A DNA stretch of 64,000 nucleotides from Platanthera guangdongensis (Eukaryota; Streptophyta; Magnoliopsida; Asparagales; Orchidaceae). Below, piece by piece: positions 22,854-33,784 of this stretch. The stretch spans positions 27,209,940-27,273,939 of the forward strand of contig CM077151.1 in the NCBI GenBank assembly GCA_039583875.1. The letters are read 5' to 3'. The notes below the pieces were generated by a model, which saw nothing but the letters and a program-made list of their open reading frames with translations, ran no database searches and was not told the DNA's origin. Positions within the stretch are counted from its first letter, which is position 1; the number at the start of each line of letters is the position of its first letter. Position numbers and translations under genes: made by a program.

Positions 22854-24902
22854 TGAAAGATATGGTACCTAAACACCTAGAGGGGGGGTGAATAGGTGAC
22901 CTAATCCTTTTCTAACTTTACTAGCAGCAAACAGTTTATTATCACAGATTTTTTCACTTTTGCACAGCAATCACAAAGTATTCACAGCATACACAGCACA
23001 ATCACAGCACAACACAGTGGTTTATAGTGGTTTCCCAAGATATGGGTACATCCACTTTCCCCCTTCGCCTATCTAGCAGTGTACTAGATTTGGCCAAACT
23101 CCTCCACGTCTCAGAACCCAAATTGGTTCTACACCTCAGGCCCAAAGCCTTACAACTCAGCTTTATCCCAAAGCCTACACTCAACCAATCAAGGCCTACA
23201 CTCAGCCAACCAAGGCCTACACTCAGCCAACAAGGCCTACACTCAGAGATCTCAATCTCCTACACTCAGGCTCACAAGCCCTACCATCAGCCTTTATAAA
23301 TATAGGCTTACAATTCACTCAGATCCAAAGGATCCTACAAGTTAAATGTATTACAAATAATAACTCTACAACTCAGAATTAAAGGAGGGGAGTTGAGAGA
23401 TTTTGATGAGTTCTTGGAAGAACTCAGCTGGATTCACCCTGACTTAGCTTTCTTCAAAGCTTCCTGAGTAGAACTGAATAAGACTGAATCCTCTGCAGTT
23501 GTTCCTTGACCTCTGCCACTTAAGATCCAGAATTGAATCTGAATCCTTCTTCTCAGCCTAGTTCCAGAGGCTGATTTTGGATGGAGCCCTCTCTCTCCAA
23601 CTTCTTAGATCTGCACTTGGACTGCAAGATCTTTTGTGTTGATACTCTTGGTACCACTTCAATAATTTGTTTTTCAACAAACTAAACTTTTGAACAACAA
23701 TCTGATCTAGTTGATCTTCAACCCTGCTTTCTGTAAACTGTAGATGCCTATTTATAGGCCTTCTTCATGGTAACCGGCTGATCCGGTTCATAACTGACTT
23801 CTGACATCTCTGACAGTTGCTGTAGACGGCTGGAACGGCAGCTGTCAAGTCATCCAGTCACTTCTTGAAAATCTCTAACTGTCTGTAAGTGTCGAGACTT
23901 TCTGTCTTTAAGTGTCGACACTTATAGTCCAAGTGTCGACACATGTTGTGTAAGTGTCGACACAAGTCTACAAGGTGTCGACACAACTCCTTGTATGTCT
24001 CGACACAGATTCTTCTGCATGTGTCGACACTGAAATTGAGTGTCGACACAAGTACTTGTTCTTCTAGCTTTTGCTGAATTCTTCTAAGTGTCGACACATC
24101 TCCTTTGTGTCGACACAACTTCTTGTGTTGTATCTGTTAAGTGTCGACACTGCTTCTTGGTGTCGACACATAGTCTTCTATGTTGATTCTTGCTGAGTGT
24201 CGACACAGCTCCTTGTGTCGACACTTGATTCTTCTGTTGAGACTTCAGCTGAGTGTCGACACATTCCTTTAGTGTCGACACTTGTACTTAGAATATTTTG
24301 GAAATAATTCTGTTCTTTGCTAAGTGTCGACACAGCTCCTTGTGTCGACACTTTCTTCAAGTGTTGAGTCTTCAGCTGTGTCGACACATTGTTCTGGGTG
24401 TCGACACATACTTCATATGCTGACTCTTCTGTTGAGTGTCGACACATTGTGCTGGGTGTCGACACATGTACTTAGTCTCTGCAGACTTTTGCTGAGTGTC
24501 GACACAGCTCTAAGTGTCGACACTTTCTGGTGTAGACACAGCTTCACTGGGTGTCGACACAGCTCCTTGTGTCGACACTTTCTGTCTGCACTTTTCTTCA
24601 CTGAGTGTCGACACAGCTCCAAGTGTCGACACTTTCTGTCTGGTGTCGACTCTGCATCCCAGGTGTCGACACAATGACTCCAAGTGTCGACACTGCTTGT
24701 CTGGGTGTCGACACAAGCTTTCTTGAGTGTCGACACTTTCCCTCTGGGTGTCGACACATGGACTTAAAAACTTTTTGCTTCAGTCCAGTGATTACTTAAC
24801 CTGCACAAGTAAACTCAACATTCATCAAATACATTATGATGTATATCATTGAGTTGGGTGAGGCTTCTTCAAATCAGGTACATTTGACCAATGTATCAAA
24901 CA
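22854..24902 (-). repeat. Sirevirus-like 3' LTR
   Basis: On the plus strand it runs from TGAAAGATATGGTACC to GTATCAAACA. On the sense (minus) strand the order is U3 with the palindrome array, a TATA box (CCTATAAATAGG, 23758-23747), then R-U5 of about 0.9 kb. The U5 side holds a tandem run of CAAGGCCTACACTCAGCCAA-like units (23160-23245). Confidence 0.92.
23885..24760. repeat. Palindrome array (GTGTCGACAC)n in U3 of the 3' LTR
   Basis: About 30 perfect copies of the 10-bp palindrome GTGTCGACAC, plus several decayed copies such as GTGTTGAGTC and GTGTCGAGAC. Spacing alternates between about 17-20 bp and 35-40 bp. A decayed site often fills the middle of the longer gap, giving an underlying period near 19 bp. 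Spacers are mostly pyrimidine-rich (AGCTCCTT, TTTCTGTC). The array ends about 130 bp before the TATA box on the sense strand. All six frames are largely open, producing false ORFs of Cys-Arg-His or Val-Asp-Thr repeats. Confidence 0.95.
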
Positions 24903-24914
24903 ATCTCCCCCTAT
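24903..24914 (-). promoter_or_regulatory. Polypurine tract of the Sirevirus-like element
   Basis: On the minus strand the run AATAGGGGGAGAT immediately precedes the LTR start TGTTTGATAC, where plus-strand DNA synthesis would be primed. Confidence 0.8.
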
Positions 24915-25199
24915 TTGGAGAAGTCATAACCCTTAGTCAATGATATACACCATTCATAATTAAAAATTACAGAATGATGTAAAGCAGATTATTTACAGCA
25001 GGGTAAACATAAACATGTAATAATTCACACATATATACACATTCATCATTGCAGAACAAACAAGAAATAGACACATTCTCAGAACAATCATGAAATTATT
25101 TATCATATATTGTTCTAACATTTTTCTAATACATTTCAATGGTTTACAAAAATGTTTTTCATTTAAAAGATTACAACAATCTTCAAGTCAATTACTAAT

Positions 25200-28022
25200 C
25201 TATTTCTGATCTGGTTCTTTGATAACTATGCCTTTGCCAGATTGGACTTGAGCTTTGACAGTGGCTTCAGCAGTTTCAGCAACAGCAGGCTTCTTGCCTT
25301 TTAAGTCCTTCTTCTTCAGCTCTTCTGCTTTGATTTTCTGCCTCTCAAAATAGTGGTATGGCTTAGGAAAGTACTTGCTAGGCTCCACTGCAGTAGGAGG
25401 TAGCTTTCCCATCTTTGCCTTCCTTCTATACTGAACTATGACTTCTTGTCTGATCTCATGTTTCCTCCATTCAGCTTCAGAAAACCATTTGTTCCTGTCA
25501 TGAGTATTGTCCTTGGTAGCTTTCCAGACAGTTAAAATGATATTCCTAGAGGTAGGACTCCATTGTTCAAAATCTGGCTTTTGTTCTGCTTGTTCCCTAA
25601 ACCTCTTTTTAGACAGCCTTGTCTCTTCTTCTTTGTTCATAGCCTCTTGCAAAGCTTCAGAAATATGTTGAATAACCTTTTCAATGTGGACATTGTTCTT
25701 GCCCTCAAGTTGGGCTATACATTGTGCTCACATCTGCTTGAATCATTTCAAAGTCTGGAGGTGGATAAATGACCTGAGCTACCTCTGGTTGCTCACCTCC
25801 AAAATAGGCAGGGTTAATGCCTGATTCAGCAACTTCTTGGTCATCACACAGAGGAGGGTATCCAAGTGTAGCCCTGATTGAATTTGATATCCATTTGACA
25901 TGCTTAGAACTTGCCTTGACTAAACTCTCTCCCCTTTATGACTTCTCTAGCCATGTGATCTCTGACATCATTCTTTTGAAATCTGATCTGACTGTCCAAG
26001 TACCTGATCCCATCTTTAAAGTAAGGTTTTAGCTTTTGAAGTTGTTCAGATATGACCTTCTGGGAGGCTTGGATAGCAGTCTGTACAGCAGAAATTTCTT
26101 GTTGAAAGACTTTATCAAAGTTAGCTTTAGCAGCATCAGTAGATGTAGAGGGTTCAGCAGCCTTATTCTTTAATTCAGTGACAATAGCATTGTGGGATTC
26201 AGTCAAATTGTCATTCATTCTTAATTGATTCTCAAGAAATATCCTTGTTTCAATGCTATATCATCCACCTGTGTCTTGATCTTTTCTTGGTGTGTTGCCA
26301 AATACACCACTGCATTTCCACCTTTGTGGAAGCAGTCTGTCATCTCCTTCTTGTTGAGATTCATCTCAAACCTTATAGATTTTATATCTTGGGCAGATCA
26401 AATTGAAGTGATTTCTGCCTTTATCTACATACTTCTCTATTGCCTGCCTTTGCTCATCCAATTTTATCTGTATGTGCAACCATTAATGCACTATAATCAG
26501 CAGTTGGAGCTTGCTGAACTATAGGCAGTGGGCAATGGATTGCAAAGCCTTCTTATAACTCTGGCTTCTCCTCTTGAAGACATAGAGTTTCTTCTTCTTG
26601 CCCTAGCACTCTCCTCATCTTCAGAGACAGAAGTGCTGGCAATATCAACCTGTCCTTAGGGCTTTGAGGCTTCTCAGTTTGCAAATCAGGTGCTTGCTCA
26701 GTTTCCAGCCTAATAGGCTCTTCCAGATCTTGTACTTGCTCCCCTCAGAGCAGCAGCAATATCTCTTTCAGCAGCTTCTTTGTCCATGTCAAAATCAACT
26801 TGATCTAGATTGAGAAATAGATCTTCCATGGTGAATTCAGGGGTGAAGAAGCTGGAGAAGTTCTTGGTTCTTCAACCTCTTGATCAGGAACCACTTCTAG
26901 TACAACAGAGGTGTCTTGGATTACAACATCTGGTTCTTGGCTAGGCTGCTGAGTTTGCTGAGGAACATCAGACAAATCCAACATTTTCTATAAGATATTC
27001 TAAAGTTTTTAGGTCAGTGAGTATCTCTTGGATGATGATGGTGGCTTGCTCACTGTCCAGTGTAGATGACTTTTCTACAACTGGAGGCTCCCCCTGGCTT
27101 TGATCCCTGTGGATGGGGCTAGCCTGTGGTAGCTCCCCCTGGATCTCAGCAATATCTTCAGCAGCAGGGGTCTTCTCTGCAGCCACTTCCTCTGGTCATC
27201 AGGAGTGAAAACAACTTGTTCTTCACTCCTTGAACTGCTGGAGGACTCCTGTGCCACAGCAGCTGTCTTCCTTTTCTTCCTTGGAGGAGAATCTTTCTTA
27301 GTAACTGTCTTCTCTGGGGTAGGCATTTCCTTGGACAACACCCTGTCCCATCTGGAAAATATCTTTTGATCCATCTTCCTCATGTGGTTGATCTTACTTC
27401 CTGCAGCTGGTTCATTACCTCTGGTATGGTACCAGCTAGGTAGAGACTAAGTATTCTGCCCAGGTTGGGCTTCTTCAGACTCTCTTGATCTTGTCAAACA
27501 CTATCATTGACCAATCATTTTAATAGTGAAGATAATTCTTGTCATGATTTCAAAACATGTAGGCAGACACTCTGTCATGCCTCCAGTCTTGCTGAGTAAG
27601 ACTTTTCCTACTATCTCAGACATGAACTTCCCTTGGTTATTCATGCCTTTTCTGTTGAATACAGATCCTATCTTCATCTTAGGATCAAGACCACACCAGG
27701 TTAAAGCTTCCCTGGTCTTTGAAGCAGTACCTCTTCTTCATCTTGAATTTTGGTAGCTGGAGCACCTTCCTCAGATTCTTTTGGTGAAACCTTGCTTAGT
27801 CCCATGAACTCTGGATTTGATTCTGAATCCAGATTCATCGACTGCAGCTCCATTAAGGAATTCAAGCACTTCCTTCTTCCAAATCTTGTAGGTTCAGACA
27901 AAAGATATTTAGTCCAGAATCGGTGACTAGGGTTACTACAGCCTGAATTTTGATCTGCTTCGTCGAACGCGCCGCGCACTAGCTCATAGCCTCGTTAACG
28001 TCTCCTCAAGCTTAGGAGCCAT
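25200..28022 (-). pseudogene. Third ORF of the Sirevirus-like element, frameshifted
   Basis: It begins at an ATG (28022) with MAPKLEETLTRL. One extra base near 27985 shifts it into ELVRGAFDEADQ and FWTKYLLSEPTRFGRRKCLN (near 27900). Later segments: KMKIGSVFNRKGMNNQGKF and IVGKVLLSKTGGMTECLP (27690-27580), RWDRVLSKEMPTPEK, a basic stretch PPRKKRKTAA then a Ser run (27290-27220), an acidic/Gln-rich part, a helical coiled-coil-like part (26200-25930: VQTAIQASQKVISEQLQKLK) and a basic C-terminus ending IKEPDQK at a TAG (25200-25202). Extra ORFs after pol are known in Sireviruses and often called envelope-like. I see no signal peptide or membrane segment, while PPRKKRK looks like a nuclear localisation signal. 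Function unknown. Confidence 0.72.
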
Positions 28023-28048
28023 TAGGGTTTGAAGAATTGTCTTAGAAA

Positions 28049-28492
28049 AGTGAGGGTGTCGATACTGTAGTTTTGGAAGCGTGTCGACAAACAAAGACAG
28101 AACCCTATTTATACCTGTCGATTTTGAAGATGAACAGGGCGACAGCTATCTTAAGATGTGTCGACACTGGCAATAAGTGTCGACACAGACTTATAATGTC
28201 TCGAACACATGTGTCGACACAAGTTTAGTCAACAGATTTTATGTGTCGACACTTGTTTATGTGTCGACACAACATAACTCGACACATTGTCGAGACTTTA
28301 CTTAGTAATTACTGAGTAAAACATAAGTGCCGACACACATTGGATGTGTCGACACCTACTTGACATGTGTCGACACTAACATTCTGAAGTGTCGACACCA
28401 ACATCCTAGATGTGTCGACACCTTTTTCCTGAAGTGTCGACACCACTATTCTGTGTCGACATAGACTTGTCTATGTGTCGACACTTTTTACT
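28049..28492. repeat. Internal palindrome array between pol and the third ORF
   Basis: At least ten perfect GTGTCGACAC copies plus decayed forms (GTGTCGATAC, TGCCGACAC, GTGTCGACAT), spaced about 20-35 bp apart. It is the same motif as in the LTR but with different spacers (AACATTCTGA, ATTCT), so it is not a recent copy of the U3 array. Confidence 0.93.
28103..28115 (-). promoter_or_regulatory. Internal TATA box before the third ORF
   Basis: On the minus strand GGTATAAATAGGG lies just downstream of most of the palindrome array and about 80 bp upstream of the ORF ATG (28022). The LTR has the same arrangement: array, then CCTATAAATAGG. Promoter function is inferred. Confidence 0.6.
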
Positions 28493-28539
28493 TAGTCATT
28501 TTCAAATCTGTAAACTTACTCTAAGTTTATCATTCCTAG

Positions 28540-31500
28540 TTCAATTTTGAATCTATTGAACTTAGCTTCTTCTAGTGGCTTAGTAAACATATCAGCTATT
28601 TGTTCATCTGTTTTAACATATTCTAATTAAAATATTTCTCTTTCTACATGCTCCCTAAGAAAATAATATTTAATCTCAATATGTTTTGTCCTATTATGGG
28701 ATACAGGGTTATTAGCTATTGAAATAGCACTTGTAGAATCACAGAAAAGTGAGTTCTACTTACCTGAAATCCTAGTCCTCTAGCTGATGTTGAATCCACA
28801 GAAGTTGAGCACAGCAACTTCCTGCAGCCACATACTCTGACTCAGCTGTGGAGATAGCCACACTGGTTTGCTTCTTGCTACTCCATGAAATTAGTCTCCC
28901 ACCTAGGAATTGACAGGTTCCAGTAGTGCTCTTTCTATCCTCTTTGCATCCTGCAAAGTCTGCATCTGATAACCTGTTAGATCAAATCTCCATTCCTAGG
29001 GTACCAGAGGCCTAGATAGGGAGTGCCCTTTAGATATCTCATATTCTTTTTGATGCAGTCAAATGAGACTCTTTAGGGCAGGTTGATACCTTGCACAAAC
29101 ACATGTAGCATACTTGATGTTGGTCTACTAGCAGTCAAGTATAATAGGAAGCCAACTATCCCTCTATACAAGGTTTCATCTACAGGTTTCCCTGCATCAT
29201 CCTTGATAAGAGACATACTTGACCCCATAGGAGTCTTCATGGTACTGGATGAATCCATACCATACTTCCTTATGAGTTCTAGGGTGAACTTTGACTGACA
29301 AATGGATAAACCATCTCAGTCTGTTTAACTTGGAGACCAAGAAAAACTTCAGCTCTCCCATACTACTCATCTCAAACTGACATTGCATAAGTTTTGCAAA
29401 CTTTTTGAAAGGCTGCTTTCAGTAGACCCAAATATAATGTCATCTACATATATTTGGACTAGTATGATTTTGCCTCTAGATTCCTAAGGAATAGAGTCTT
29501 ATCTATTTTCCCCTTGAGAACTTGTTCTCAATGAGGAAACTAGATAGGGTTTCATACCAAGCCCTAGGGGTTGCTTTAACCCATATAAAATTTTCTAAGT
29601 CTATAGACATAATGAGGTAGAGTTGGATCAACAAAACCTGAAGGCTGCTCCACATAGACTTCTTCTTTCAAATTACCATTTAGGAATGCTGACTTGACAT
29701 CCATTTGGTACCTTGAATCCTTGATAGGTTGCTTAGGCCAAGAACATTTTATGGCTTCCAGTCTGGCTACTGGAGCAAAGGTTTGATCAAAGTCAATACT
29801 TCTTCTTGCCTATATCCTTTAGCAACCAGTCTAGCTTTATTCTTAATGATGACCCTTGTTTCCATCTTATTCTGTAGATCCACTTAACTCCTATTACATT
29901 GTGGTCTTTAGGTTTAGGAACAAGTTCCAAACCTTGCACCTCTTTGAACTGATTAAGCTTTCTTGCATTGCTTCAGTCCATTGTGGATCTTGTATTGCTT
30001 CTTCAAACTTCTTAGGTTCAACTTGTGACAGAAGGCTGAAATAATTGCAGCATTCATGTTTCTACTCCTGGTTTGTACTCCTTGTCTTGGATCTCCAATA
30101 ATCAGCTCTACTGGATGATCTCTAAGATGCCTGTGAGCTGGAGGCATCCTAACCTCTGGTTGAACCACTTCAGCATCTGTTCATGCTGTACTCCTTGTAT
30201 TTCTTCAGCAACTGGCACATGTAGTTCTCCCCCTGGACAACAGCTACTCTCTTCCTTGCTGTCTTGCAGCAGGCACTTCTTCTATAGTAAGCTTGTCCAT
30301 TTTCTTTGTAAAACTGTGGGGCTGCATACACTGCTAGACAACTCATTATTAATAAGTTTAGTCTCATCAAAAACTACATGCACAGATTCTTCTACAACTT
30401 GTGTAGTCAAGTTGTAGACTCTATAAGCCTTACTATTATTGCTGTACCCAACAAAAATTCCTCTTGGGACTTGTCAGCAAACTTAGTTAAGTAAGACTTC
30501 CCATTGTTAAGTATGAAGCATTTGCAACCAAAGATCTGAAGTAGGATAAGTTTGGTTTCCTGCCTTTCACAACTTCATAGGGGTCTTGTTTAGCCCTTTA
30601 GTGATGGTAGCCCTATTTATAAACTTGGCATGCATGTGTTAACTGCTTCAGCCCAGAAATACTCTGGCAGTGATGTATCACTTAATAGGGTCCTACCAGC
30701 CTCTATCAAGGTCTATTTTCTCTCAGCAATGCCATTTTGCTGAGGTGTTCTAGGTGAAGAGAATTCTTGAAATATCCCAAAGTCTTCACATAGTTTTGTC
30801 ATGCTTTCAGACTGAAAACTCAGTACCATGGTCACTTCTAATCTTGACCACAGTACTATTTAGTTCATTCTGAATTTGCTTGACAAAGCTGTAGAAGACA
30901 CTAGGTGTTTCAGATTTCTGTCTTAAGAAGAACACCAGGAAAACCTTGAGTAGTCATCTACAACTACAAAGGTATAGACCTTCCTACCTAAGCGTGAACT
31001 GGCATTGGACCAAAGAGATCCAATTGCAAGAGGTACAAACACCTCACAGCATCTTTGTTTTCTATGCTTTTAAAGGTGGATTTAGTCTGCTTGCCTTTTG
31101 ACAAGCTGAGCAAATACATCTTTAACACACTTAACTTGAGGACCATTCCTCACCAACTCTTTGCTAAAGAGTTTGCTAATAGTCTTGTAGTTAAGATGGA
31201 CAAGCCTCTTGTGCCATTTGACACAATGAGAGACTGTCTCATCTGCTACAAGACAAACTGGAGAACCATTGTTTCAAACCATAATGTCTAGGCAGTAGAC
31301 ATTCCTCTTCCTATAACCGTCAAAATGATCTCTTGATCACTTGACCTCTTGATATGACACCATTTTAACAAATGAGATGTCTACCCTACATCACTTAATT
31401 GACTTATACTTTTAGGTTGTGTTTCAACCCTTAACATAAGCCACTTGAGTAATGGTAACTAAGTTTGAAGAAATGTTACCAAACCCTTTGATGATTCCTT

Positions 31501-31980
31501 TTTCAGAACCACCAAAGGTCACTTTAGGACCATTTTGATTGGAATGTAGTCCTTCAGTAGTCCCCTTGTTCCAGTCATATGTCTGAACATCCACTATCCA
31601 AGTACCATGTTGGGGTATGGCCACTTGGACTGACCTGCAAAACAAATTAATGAACCTTAGAACCCAAGTATTCTTGGGTCCTTGGTGATTGTTAGTTTGC
31701 AATTTGACAAACCTACCTACTGGCTTTCCAACAGGTAGTTGGAACTCACTTTGGCACTCACATTGTGCCAACAGTCCACTGCAAATGGCCAACTTTGCCA
31801 CAGCACCAGCATTCAAACTTATTGTACCTTTGCTTAGGTACTGCCTTGGCTGTCTTGACTACAGCAGGCTTGTTGAATGTTGGGGCTTTGCCCTTGGACT
31901 TAGACTTGGGACTGCTCAGTCCCTGCAGGTCTAACAAAAACCCAGTCAGCCTTGCCTTTATGATGAACAAATTCATCAAT
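28540..31980 (-). pseudogene. Sirevirus-like pol, broken
   Basis: Domains in order on the minus strand: a second zinc-knuckle-like motif (KFECWCCGKVGHLQW, near 31830), protease (GTWIVD then GPKVTFGGSEKGIIKGFGNI, 31610-31460), integrase in several frames (31300-30450), reverse transcriptase (29900-29070, including FEMSSMGELKFFL and TPMGSSMSLIKDDAGKPVDE then YRGIVGFLLYLTASRPTS) and RNase H (about 28990-28790, with the SKKQTSVAISTAESEYVAA-type motif). Many small indels and stops break the frame. Confidence 0.8.
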
Positions 31981-32484
31981 TAAAGGTAACACTGATTTAG
32001 GTTTTGAAAACCTAGCAACAAGCTCTCTCTCTTTCTGAAGATTGATCTTCAGTCTCTTAATTTGATCATTCTTATGGTGATAGTTCCCATCTGAATCACA
32101 GTAATGTGTTTCAGCCTGGCTACCTCATTCAGTTTTTGATCAAATTGCTTCTCAAATCTGTTGCAGCAGCTTTAAGATCAAATATTTCCTTTGCCTGACT
32201 TTTGGATAGGGTCTTGCTTTTCTTGTAAGCTTGCAACAGTACCTTATATTCATCTATAAGCTGATGAATATCTTCCTCAGACTCAGATATATTTCTACTT
32301 GATGAAGAAGAATCTGATTCTGAACTAGAACAAGAACTGAATTTAAACTTGAACTTAGTACCTGACTGGGGCTGGCTGCTCCAGGATTTTGGCACTCTCT
32401 GTCAAAGTCATTAGCCCTTGGCAATGACTGTCTTCTTGTTCATAAATTGACTCCAAGATCTGCATGAATTCTTCCTCTTCTTCT

Positions 32485-33669
32485 TCAGCAAACAGCCCTA
32501 TGTAGGCTTCGCCTCAGACTCAGTTTCTGAAGAAGAGATATCTGATAGAGTCTTCTCTTTCTTGGCAACAAAAGACTTCTCTTTCTTTTCTTTGAAGTGA
32601 GTCTTTTTCCTGTCACAGATTCCTTCTCTTCTCTGGACAATCTGCAATAACATGGCCCGTGTCTTTTGCAGCAATATACAAACAATCTTTGAACCAGTTG
32701 CTTGCTTGATTTTGTCCTTTTCTTGTCATTCTTTGAAGACCCTTTTTCTGATAAGAGTCTTCCTTTCCTTGTGATGTAGAAGGGCCTTGAACTCCACTGT
32801 TTCTTTTTCAAAAACTTCTGAAAGTGTCTAGTGAAAGCAGCAAAGTCTTCATCACTTTCACTGCTCTTAGACTTTGTGCTGACAGACTCATCAGACTCTG
32901 ATTCAACTACCTCTGGAGGTGGAGTTGAAGACTTGTTCCTGCCACTTTCTGGGAACTTCTGTTTTGAAAGCAACAGTTCTTTCCTTTGGCTCAGTCCTTG
33001 TTGATTTCTCCTCCTCTTTTCTTACTGTCAACTGCATCTCATATGACAATAACTTGCAAACAGTGTAGGGGATGAATTTCCCCCAACTTAGCCATTTCTC
33101 TTATGGCACAGATCTTGGTGTCCCAATCTTTGGTTAGAGATAAGAACTTGTCATTTAGTTCATAGTTACTGAACTCTCTTCCATAAGACATGAGTTCATT
33201 AACTATTCTGTAAAATTTCTTATAGCACTCAGTGATGCTATCACCCTTTCCTTGCCTAAAGCTTTCATACTCCTGATTTAGCAAGGACTTTCTATCTTGC
33301 CTAACTTCTTCAGATCCTTCCATATACACTATAAGAGTGTCCCACATCTCTTTGGCTGTCTTGCAGTGTATAAGGTTCTGAAAAGTTGCATCATCAATGA
33401 CACTCACTATTATGTTTTGTGCCCTCTTGTCCATGATGGCAGGACAATTTCATCTTAGTCATCTCAGAGAAATCCTTTGGAGTTCTCTGATTTGCATCAG
33501 AACTGAATCTTCATGGGCACATAAGGACCCTTCCTTTACTGTGATGTAGATTCTAGGGTCTGAGGCCTCCATAAATAGCCTTACCCTTTCCTTCCAGATC
33601 TCAAAGATCTCTTTCTGCATATGGGTATTTCATGGAACCCAATTACTTGTGATTCTCAGAAGAACCCAT
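32485..33669 (-). pseudogene. Sirevirus-like gag, broken
   Basis: The start ATG (33669) gives MGSSENHK, soon interrupted by a stop; a second frame continues as IWKERVRLFMEASDPRIYIT. The UBN2 core (33434-33039) reads QNLIHCKTAKEMWDTLIVYM and MSYGREFSNYELNDKFLSL. Acidic/Ser-rich linkers follow, then a damaged zinc knuckle near 32660-32625 (reads ...TGHVIADCPEKRR in one frame). Confidence 0.8.
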
Positions 33670-33770
33670 GTTTTTGATTTCTTGGAATTTATTGAATCTG
33701 TGTTTTGCCTTACACTGAATCTGCCAAACAGGATCTCCTCAGACTGTTAGTCCTTGTTTTGAGGAACCTC

Positions 33771-33782
33771 CCTCTGATACCA
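33771..33782 (-). promoter_or_regulatory. Primer-binding site of the Sirevirus-like element
   Basis: TGGTATCAGAGG on the minus strand, two bases inside the 5' LTR end, complementary to the initiator methionine tRNA 3' end. Confidence 0.85.
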
Positions 33783-33784
33783 CT

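Noticed and set aside
24178..24757. Overlapping open frames on both strands with repeated Cys-Arg-His, Val-Ser-Thr and Val-Asp-Thr
   Set aside because: They are by-products of the GTGTCGACAC array, which has no stop in any frame. The same happens at 35223-35698. They are not proteins.
23885..24760. CRISPR-like array of short repeats and spacers
   Set aside because: The repeats are 10-bp perfect palindromes inside a plant LTR, spacers are similar to one another, and no cas-type gene is present.
25200..28022. Calling the third ORF an envelope gene
   Set aside because: Position alone suggests it. No signal peptide, membrane segment or cleavage site could be seen, and a nuclear-signal-like cluster argues against it.
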